35,685 nt of DNA, from contig CAIURC010000177.1 in assembly GCA_903901425.1 (NCBI GenBank), positions 1 to 35,685 on the forward strand, written 5' to 3'. Below, piece by piece: positions 9,474-16,600 of the stretch; the stretch's first letter is position 1, and each line of letters begins with the position of its first letter. The translations under genes were made by a program, and so were the position numbers. Origin of the DNA: an uncultured Spartobacteria bacterium (GTDB taxonomy: Bacteria; Verrucomicrobiota; Verrucomicrobiia; Chthoniobacterales; Chthoniobacteraceae). The notes under the pieces are model-generated. The model searched no databases and was not told where the DNA came from. It was given only the letters and a program-made list of their open reading frames with translations.

Positions 9474-10440
9474 ACATTTCAAGCAGCCGGTGGGTGCGTT
9501 TGCGCGGAAGGATTTTCCGCTGTTGCAGGCGGAGATGACGGTGGAGGACGCGCTCCGGTTGATCCGGGAACGGGGTGTGGGGGAGCGGATCGTTTATTTT
9601 TACGTGGTGGACGCCGACGAAAAGCTTTCCGGGGTTTTGCCGACGCGGTTGCTTTTGACGGCGCCTTTGGAACGGAAGTTGGGGGAGGTGATGAACCGGC
9701 GGGTGGTGGCCATTCCGTCCACCGCGACGCTGCTGGATGCATGCGACGTGTTCATTCTACACCGGTTTCTGGCGTTTCCCGTGGTGGACTCCAACCGGCA
9801 TGTGCTGGGGATTGTGGACATTGGGGTGTTTGCGTCCGAAGTGCTGGAATTGGAGGAACCGGAGAGGACAGACGAGGTGTTTGAGTCGCTGGGGTTCCGG
9901 GTTTCCCAGGTGCGCGGGGCATCCCCTGTGAAGGCGTTTGCGTACCGGTTTCCGTGGTTGCTGTCGACGATCGGCAGCGGGACGATTGGGGCGCTGTTGG
10001 CTGGGGTGTATGAGGAGACTTTGGAGCGGGCGATTGTGGTTTCGTTTTTTCTGGCGCTGGTGCTGGCCCTAGCGGAATCGGTGAGCATCCAGTCCATGAC
10101 CCTGACGCTTCAGGCGCTGCGCGGCACGCAGACGGGGTGGCGCTGGTTTGTGCTGGCGCTCCGGCGTGAGATGGCGCTGGCGGTTTTGCTGGGGCTGGCT
10201 TGCGGTGCGGTGGTGTTTGGGATCGTTTGGGGGTGGCGTTCGGATTTGGCCTCTGCGGGCGTGATTGGGGGGAGCGTGGCGGGTTCGGTTCTAATCGCGT
10301 GTATGGCGGGGTTGGTGGTTCCGGCAATTCTGCATGCGTTCAAGTGGGATCCGAAAATTGCTGCGGGCCCGGTGACGCTCGGGTGCACAGATGTGATGAC
10401 TTTGCTGCTTTATTTTTCGCTGGCCCGCTGGCTTCTCTGA
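9463..10440 (+). CDS. MgtE-type magnesium channel, short form (CBS pair + transmembrane domain)
   Basis: This 325-residue protein has two CBS-like segments (about 20-75 and 75-130) followed by the five-helix MgtE transmembrane domain (about 165-325). The second CBS segment contains FPVVDSNRHVLGIVD. Features of the family are the RFPWLLSTIGSG entry to the first helix, IQSMTLTLQALRG in the second, PAILHAFKWDP before the last pair, and an aspartate in the final helix (CTDVMTLLLYF), which corresponds to the pore magnesium site. Unlike full MgtE (about 450 residues), it lacks the N-terminal superhelical gating domain, and the usual GGNxGxQ motif reads AESVSIQ. It probably conducts Mg2+ or a related divalent cation with altered gating. 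The start at 9463 follows GAGGGGGAG. It overlaps the small membrane-protein gene. Confidence 0.85.
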   Translation: MDAEHFKQPVGAFARKDFPLLQAEMTVEDALRLIRERGVGERIVYFYVVDADEKLSGVLPTRLLLTAPLERKLGEVMNRRVVAIPSTATLLDACDVFILHRFLAFPVVDSNRHVLGIVDIGVFASEVLELEEPERTDEVFESLGFRVSQVRGASPVKAFAYRFPWLLSTIGSGTIGALLAGVYEETLERAIVVSFFLALVLALAESVSIQSMTLTLQALRGTQTGWRWFVLALRREMALAVLLGLACGAVVFGIVWGWRSDLASAGVIGGSVAGSVLIACMAGLVVPAILHAFKWDPKIAAGPVTLGCTDVMTLLLYFSLARWLL

Positions 10441-10561
10441 AGGGTGGTGTTGGGGGCCGAGTGTGTGCGTGGGCCGTTGGAACAAAGCGGGGCTGGGCTG
10501 GAAAAGGGTGGCGCGGGAGGTTTGACGCGGAGGGGGGCTGCATGGGAGGGTTTAGAGATCC

Positions 10562-11212
10562 ATGCACCCCGTACTCGTCGCTCCGTCGTTGCTCGCCTGT
10601 GATTTTGGACGTCTGCACCAGGAGGTGGAACGCGCGCAGGCGTGTGGTGCGGACTGGCTCCATTGCGACGTGATGGATGGTCATTTTGTGGACAATATTT
10701 CTTTTGGGCCTGCGTTTGTGGCTGCGGTGGCGCAGGTTTCCCGGGTTCCGCTGGATGTCCACCTGATGGTGGATCGCCCGGACCATTACTTTGAGCGGTT
10801 TGTGCGGGTGGCGCACAACATTACCGTGCATGTGGAAGCCCAGCACGATGTCGGTGCAACACTGGCTGCGATCCGCGCAGCCCGCTGCCGGTGCGGGATT
10901 TCCCTGCGGCCGGCGACCCCGTTCTCCGCGGTGGAACCCTATCTGGACCAGGTGGATTTGCTGCTGATCATGACTGTGGTGCCCGGCTTCGGGGGACAGG
11001 CGTTCATGCCGGAAATGCTGGAGAAGGTGCGTGCTGCCGCTGAGTGGCGGGCCCGGAGGGGTTTGCGGTATCGGATCCAGGTGGATGGCGGTATCAACGA
11101 TGCGACAGGTCCGGAATGCGTGGGGACAGGGGCGGACACGTTGGTGGTCGGTACGCACGCGTTCCGAGCAGAGGACATGGCAGGGGTGATTGGCCAACTC
11201 CGGGGTTCCTGA
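10562..11212 (+). CDS. rpe: Ribulose-phosphate 3-epimerase
   Basis: Rpe interconverts ribulose 5-phosphate and xylulose 5-phosphate in the pentose phosphate pathway and is cytoplasmic. The 216 residues form the expected TIM barrel. APSLLACDF (7-15) is the family start. HCDVMDGHFVDN (34-45) contains catalytic Asp36, and H67 in VHLMVD is a metal ligand. TVVPGFGGQAF (138-148) and the second catalytic Asp175 in QVDGGIND are present, as is the phosphate-binding GTGADTLVVGT (188-198). Length is typical. GGGAGGG lies 11 bases before the ATG. It is separated from the MgtE-like gene by 121 bp and is followed by a possible terminator. Confidence 0.95.
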   Translation: MHPVLVAPSLLACDFGRLHQEVERAQACGADWLHCDVMDGHFVDNISFGPAFVAAVAQVSRVPLDVHLMVDRPDHYFERFVRVAHNITVHVEAQHDVGATLAAIRAARCRCGISLRPATPFSAVEPYLDQVDLLLIMTVVPGFGGQAFMPEMLEKVRAAAEWRARRGLRYRIQVDGGINDATGPECVGTGADTLVVGTHAFRAEDMAGVIGQLRGS

Positions 11213-11259
11213 TTCCGGGTCGGTTGCGGGGTCGGTACCGGTGTGGATCCAGAGCCAAT

Positions 11260-11300
11260 CCCGGGGCTTGGATGAGCCGGGTGGTTTGAGCGGTTTTTTT
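11260..11300 (+). terminator. Possible rho-independent terminator after rpe
   Basis: CCC (11260-11262) and GGCT (11265-11268) pair with AGCC (11275-11278) and GGG (11279-11281) around the loop TGGATG, with a GG bulge. Seven T residues follow at 11294-11300. The hairpin is strong, but the 12-base gap before the T run is long for a canonical terminator. Confidence 0.35.
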
Positions 11301-11358
11301 GTATCTGAACCAGAACCGTGGACTGGCCAACAAGACCGGCGGTTTTGTAAGGGTGGGC

Positions 11359-12981
11359 ATGCAGTTTATCCGGGAGCTCGGGCTAAGGACAATTCTGGGG
11401 GCGGCTGCGCTGGTGTGGGGACAGCATTGTGTGGAGGCCGGTGGGATTGTTTTGCAGCATCCCTCGGAGTACCGGGTCTGTCAGAGGATTGAGCCGGATG
11501 CGGGCACGGTCTTGGTTTATGGGCGAGCGGATCTGGAGGCGGACGTTTTGGAGTACCGGTTTTTGGGGGAGTCAGCGGCTGGGCGGAGGTTGGGGGATGC
11601 TTGGTGCCAATTTCCGACGCCGCTTCAAAACGGGAAATTTGACTTCCAGACGACGGTGCCTGCCGGGGGATGGTACCGCTTGGAAGTCCGTGCCCTGAAG
11701 AGCGGCGAACCCGTGGGTCAGGCGGTGGTGGAGCATGTGGCTGTGGGGGAGGTTTTTGTGGCAGCGGGCCCGGACAGGGAGGACTCCGGTCCCCGTTCGG
11801 GTCCCGGTGCGGGCGCCGTGTTTGACGGGAAACGGTGGAATCCAGCGCCGGTAGTGTTGTCGGACAAGGCTTCCGGGTGGGTGCCGGCGTGGACGGATCA
11901 GATTGGGGTTCCGGTGGGATGGGTTCCGGTGCCGGGGGGGGAGGTGTCCGGATGGCGTTCCGAGGAGTCTGGGAGTGCGCGGAGGCGTTTGCTGGGATGT
12001 CTGGACGCCCTGGGGCCGCGGGGTGTCCGGGCGGTGCTATGGCAGGGGGGTGAGGGACGGGAATGGGCGGGGGTCTGGGAGGAACTGGCCGAGCAGGCCC
12101 GGCGGCGCATCGGGGCTGGGATGGGCTGGCTTGTTTTGGATCCCGCGGGAGCAGAGGCCCGCAGGTTATGGGAGAAAGGAGTGATCCAGAGTGGTCCGGG
12201 AGCGGTGGCGGGCTGGCCAGGGCTGGTGAAGGAATGGATGGGGGAAGCCTTCAATCCGGCGGGCTGCCCACCGAGACCGGGGTATCATCTGGTCTGGAGC
12301 GACGAGTTTGACGGGTCGAATCTGGATTTGAAAAAGTGGAAGCACAGGTACCCCGGGCCCCGGAAAAACGGGTTTAACACGCCAGAGGCGGTGCGGGTGG
12401 ACGGGAAAGGGCATCTGGAACTGAGCTGTGATCGAGCCCCGGACGGACGGTATTTGGTGGGGATGATCTGCACGGAGGGCCTGTTTGAGGCGCAATACGG
12501 GTACTTTGAAGCCCGGGTCCAATTTCAGACTCAGGAAGGATGGTGGCCCGGGTTCTGGCTGATGGGCGGCCATGTGGCGGATCCAGGCCGTGGAAAGGGC
12601 CGGGTGGATGACACCAGCCGGAATGGGACTGAAGTCGACGTGTTTGAATACCTGCGGCGGCACGGGGATGAGATTCAGCATGCGCTCCACTGGAACGGGT
12701 ACGGCTCGGACCACAAATCGCGGGGGGAGCACGTGGGCGTGCCGGGGCTGGGCAGCGGGTTCCACACCGTGGGTGTGGAATGGACGCCGGACGGGTACCG
12801 TTTTTTTGTGGATGGCCGGCTGACGTGGTCCACGCGTGAGGCGGTTTCTCAGGTGGCGGAGTACCTGATTCTGAGTGGCGAAGTGAGCGAATGGCCTGGG
12901 GACATCCGCCGGGCGCAGTTGCCGGACCGCGTGGTGTTTGACTGGGTCCGGGTCTGGCAGTTGCCGCCGGGCGAGGAGTAG
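11359..12981 (+). CDS. Secreted GH16-family glycosidase fused to a degenerate sialate O-acetylesterase-like domain
   Basis: This is a 540-residue two-domain protein. The C-terminal part (about 308-535) is a GH16 beta-jelly-roll: LVWSDEFDGSNLDLKKW (311-327), WWPGFWLMG (395-403), and the catalytic E-x-D-x-x-E motif E425-V-D427-V-F-E430, with nucleophile and acid/base intact. GH16 enzymes cleave beta-1,3/1,4-glucans, agars or carrageenans; the substrate cannot be read here. The N-terminal part (about 35-285) follows the order of secreted verrucomicrobial sialate O-acetylesterases: VAVGEVFVAAG, then PVGWVPVPGG, then LGPRGVRAVLWQGGE. The catalytic GQSN is replaced by GPDR (137-140) and the usual QGESD-type motif reads QGGEG (229-233), so it is probably a non-catalytic carbohydrate-binding remnant. 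A signal peptide is likely in residues 1-27 (LRTILGAAALVWGQHCVEA). The ATG at 11359 was preferred to an upstream TTG at 11299. Confidence 0.85.
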   Translation: MQFIRELGLRTILGAAALVWGQHCVEAGGIVLQHPSEYRVCQRIEPDAGTVLVYGRADLEADVLEYRFLGESAAGRRLGDAWCQFPTPLQNGKFDFQTTVPAGGWYRLEVRALKSGEPVGQAVVEHVAVGEVFVAAGPDREDSGPRSGPGAGAVFDGKRWNPAPVVLSDKASGWVPAWTDQIGVPVGWVPVPGGEVSGWRSEESGSARRRLLGCLDALGPRGVRAVLWQGGEGREWAGVWEELAEQARRRIGAGMGWLVLDPAGAEARRLWEKGVIQSGPGAVAGWPGLVKEWMGEAFNPAGCPPRPGYHLVWSDEFDGSNLDLKKWKHRYPGPRKNGFNTPEAVRVDGKGHLELSCDRAPDGRYLVGMICTEGLFEAQYGYFEARVQFQTQEGWWPGFWLMGGHVADPGRGKGRVDDTSRNGTEVDVFEYLRRHGDEIQHALHWNGYGSDHKSRGEHVGVPGLGSGFHTVGVEWTPDGYRFFVDGRLTWSTREAVSQVAEYLILSGEVSEWPGDIRRAQLPDRVVFDWVRVWQLPPGEE

Positions 12982-13037
12982 GCGGGGCGCCCTCGGCGGT
13001 GTGAAAAGGCCGGCTTTTTTTCCGGAGTGGCGCCGGG

Positions 13038-13295
13038 TCAGGAGGGGGAGCGCCCGTGCCGGGGGGAGTCTTCAGGTGTGCAGCAGATGGCCAGGGCAGG
13101 GCAGACGGCCTGAAGTTGGAGGGCGAGTGCGAGATCTTCGCAGGAAACCGGCTGGGCGTGGAACCGGACCCAACTGTGTTGAGGGTTCCAGGAAAGAAGC
13201 CTTTCCGCGTCAGGAAACTGGAGGCAGGCGCCGCAGGGAACGCAGCTGGAATCAACGAACCAAGAGCCGGGGACGTTGTCAGGCAGGCGGTCCAT
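13038..13295 (-). CDS. Ferredoxin-like [4Fe-4S] protein
   Basis: This 85-residue cytoplasmic electron carrier is encoded opposite the flanking genes. The sequence DNVPGSWFVDSSC matches the NVPGxxYVD start of small verrucomicrobial ferredoxins. Cysteines 18, 21 and 24 form C-x2-C-x2-C, and C65 lies in AVCPALAI, the usual distal CP motif, so one 4Fe-4S cluster is expected. Extra cysteines occur at 52, 71 and 72. The middle segment (LQFPDAERLLSWNPQHSWVRFH) is less acidic than in standard ferredoxins. The gene is convergent with the GH16 gene and has no partner enzyme in the window. The ATG is preceded by a run of eight C residues rather than a ribosome site. The alternative is a chance frame, which the four spaced cysteines and the conserved N-terminus make unlikely. 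Confidence 0.72.
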   Translation of the reverse strand: MDRLPDNVPGSWFVDSSCVPCGACLQFPDAERLLSWNPQHSWVRFHAQPVSCEDLALALQLQAVCPALAICCTPEDSPRHGRSPS

Positions 13296-13633
13296 GGGGG
13301 GGGAAGGTATTTTTGACAGGAGTCGGATCTGTTAAGCGCTGGGCTTGATTCGTATCATGAAGCGGGCTAAGGTTAACCCAAATAAATGGATGTTTTACAC
13401 TTCCCCGGGTGTGGCATCCGATGTCAGATCCTCCCCGTTCAGAAGCCCCCCCCGCCTCTCCGACGTGACGCATTTTCCGATTGTCCCTCTGTTGTCAGTT
13501 TTGAACCCAGTTTCTGTGAAAATCCGGGGGCGTTCATTCCGACGCAGGCTCTGCAACGAAGGGGCTTCCGCTGCGGGCAGTTGCGTTCCGGGAGGCAGAG
13601 AGAGAAATGTAGATTTTTGAACCCTTAAATCCG
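13296..13633. other. 338-bp intergenic region between divergent ferredoxin and giant surface-protein genes
   Basis: No gene is seen. The region must contain promoters for both neighbours. It holds a TTGACA at 13313-13318, a TTGATT-N17-TAAGGT pair (13345-13373) that only weakly resembles a sigma-70 promoter, and the palindrome GGTTAACC at 13371-13378. The last bases before the surface-protein ATG (CCCTTAAATCCG) contain no Shine-Dalgarno site. Confidence 0.5.
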
Positions 13634-16600
13634 ATGAAAATGAAAAAGACAGCGGCCATTGTGGAACCCTTGGAAAGCCGGATTGCACCGGCGACGATCG
13701 TGACGTTGGAGTACGTGGCGGCGGAGAAGAGGCTCGAAATGAGCTCGGGCGGTGGTGTGGGCGACACGGTGAATGTGGAGGTGGTGCAAGTGAGCAAGGA
13801 CACGTTCCGGGTCCGTGCGGTGGATTCCGAAACCGTGCTGCAGATTTCCGGCGATACCGGCACGGCCTCCGTGCTCGACTTCAAAGCGGCTCTGAACGGG
13901 TTGGTCTTCACGGGTAGCGATGGGGACGATCAGTTGCGCCTCTCGGGCTTGACCGGGCTGAAGTTTTTCAGGTTTGAGGGGGTCACAGACCCGGTCACTC
14001 GCGTTGAGACGCAGGTGGACGGTGAGGACAGAGTCGAACTCAACAATGTGACGGTCACTGGGGATGTGAGTTTGAAGTTTGGCGGGACGGGGCAAGATCT
14101 GGTCACGTTGGGGGGGAACTCACTGAAGGTGACCGGGAGGCTCGAGACCGTCTTCGGTGCAGACGGCGGCAATCTGCGGGTCACGGCGATGGACAGCGTC
14201 ATCGGGACACTCAATGTTTCGGGTGGCGCCGGCGCGGATCTGGTGGAGTTCTCAGGGACCCGGGCCACGGTGACGAGCGAGATCGTGTTTGCCGCAGGTG
14301 GGGGAAGCAACTCGCTGTTTGTAACGCCGGATGTCCTTTCAATTGGCAAGTCGGCAGTGCCGGCCCGGTTGAACAACTCGATAACGTTCACCTCTTCGGG
14401 AACTGGAGGTGATAGTCTGACTCTTGATTCCGGGGTGAGTGCAGTCCTCGGGGGAGCGGTTCAGGCGAGTTTGGATGGAGGAACCAACACGGTATTGTTG
14501 GCAGGGGCCAGTCTGAAGGTGGGGGCTGCTGCGGGATTCTCGCTGATTTGCGAGGGAGGCGCCGGCACCGATACCCTGACGCTGGGCGCTCTCAATGCGG
14601 CATTTTCGGGTGGGGTCCGGAGCACGCTCGGCGACGGTTCCAACTCCGTGACGGTTTCAGGCATCTCGACGACACTGGGCAGCGCCACGGGTGTCTCTTG
14701 GCTGTATCAGGGGGGGCAGAATGCGGACGGGATTTCTGTGACGAGCGAGAAGTTCACTACGAGCGGAGCCTTGAATTTGAATGGTTCTGGAGGAACCAAC
14801 ACGGTCCAGATTCTCTCGCAGACAGCGAGCGTGGGCCGGGGCACTGCCGGGGAAACCGCGGGTTTGTCGGTGAATTACGTGGGTACGGGAGGGGCAGACA
14901 CCGTCCAGATGGGCGGCACCGCCAGTTCAGTGGATTTGAAGGGGGCGGTGCGGATGGATGCCGGGGCTGGCGCCAACCAGTTGGCATTTTCCGGGGTGAG
15001 CGTGGGTCTGGGGGCTGGTGTGGGAGCGACTGCGGGTGTTTCGTTGCAGTACCTCGGCGGTCAGGACGCGGACAGCTTCTCCACCAGTGGTGGCAGATTT
15101 GTGACTGCCGGAGCCTTGAACATAAATGGATCCGGAGGAACCAACACGGTTCAGGTTTTTTCGCAGACAGCGACCTTGGGCCGGGGCACTGCCGGAGAAA
15201 CCGCAGGTTTGGCTTTCAATTACGTGGGGGAAGGCGGCACGGACACTGTCCGTTTGGGGGATGCCGCAAGCGGGTTGGATCTGAAGGGGGCGGTGCGGAT
15301 GGTTGCCGGGGCTGGCGCCAACCAGTTGGTGTTTTCCGGCGTGAGCGTGGGGTTGGGGGCAGGAGTTGGCGCGACTGCCGGGGTTTCGTTGCAGTACACA
15401 GGCGGCCAGGACGGGGACAGCATCTCCAGCAGTGGAGCACGGCTTTCGACCGCAGGGGCACTGAATGTGGATGCAGGCGCGGGAACCAACACGGTCCAGA
15501 TGGTTTCGCAATCCCTGATTCTTGGCAAAGGGACTGCGGGTGCCACGGCTGGATTGTCCTTCAATTACGTGGGCGCCGGAGGCGCTGACACGGTTCGGAT
15601 TGGCAGTACCTCAGGGGGCAGCGATCTGAAGGGTGCCGTCAAGGTGGCGGTTGGTGATGGCACCAATGAACTGAGACTGCGAGGGATCAGTCTGAAAATG
15701 GCGGCCGGCGGCCGCACAGATTTTGGCGGCTCCGTGCTCTACACGGGCGGCAGCGGGGACGATGTGTTGAGTGTTGAGGCGAAGACCGCGTCGCTGTCTG
15801 GCGCCGTATTTTTCGTTTCTGGCAACGGCGACAACCGGCTGGTTCTCACGGGAGCTTCCCTGACGGTTGGAAAATCCACTGCGGCTTTCACAGGTGAGGC
15901 CAACGCAAAGGAAATCTCCAAGTCGATCCTGTTCGTGGCGAACGGGTCCGGCCAGAGCCTTCTCAGTTCAGACTACAAGACGCTGAATCTGGGAGGATCG
16001 GTGGAACTGCTGGGAACGGGATTCACGGGGAATTCGTTGAGCCTCGACATCCAGGGAGACGCGGTAACGATCGGGAAGTCGGCGGTGCTGGGACGGTCCG
16101 TGGCGGTGTTGGGCAACGCCTCGAATGCTGCGAGTTCTGCGGAGGTGAGGCTGTCTGGCAGGAGCCTGACGCTGGCTGGCGATTTCGAGGTGGAGGGGGT
16201 TCAGAATGGGTTGACCGTGGATGTGGATTCGGACCGGTTGAGTGTTGCGGGTGCGGTGCGGGTCACGGGTGGGAACGGATCGGATTCGGTGAGCATTGAG
16301 GCAGACGGCTCCGTGGCAAAGGCCTCGGTGATTGACCTGAAGGGGGTGGACGCGATCAACCTTTCGCCCACGTTGAACGCTGCCATGCTAAATGCCGGCT
16401 TTGATGCGGCGCTCGGGCTTGATACGGTCTCTTACAGTTTCAATGCCGCCACAGACATTGCGAGTACATCGGCTGGGTTTGACGCGGCATCGCTGCTGGT
16501 GAGTTTTGATGCGTCGACGCTGGACATCAATCCGAATGTATTCGTTGCCGGGAGCGACGTGGATACGGCTCAGAGCCGGATCACTCTGCTCCAGCACGGA

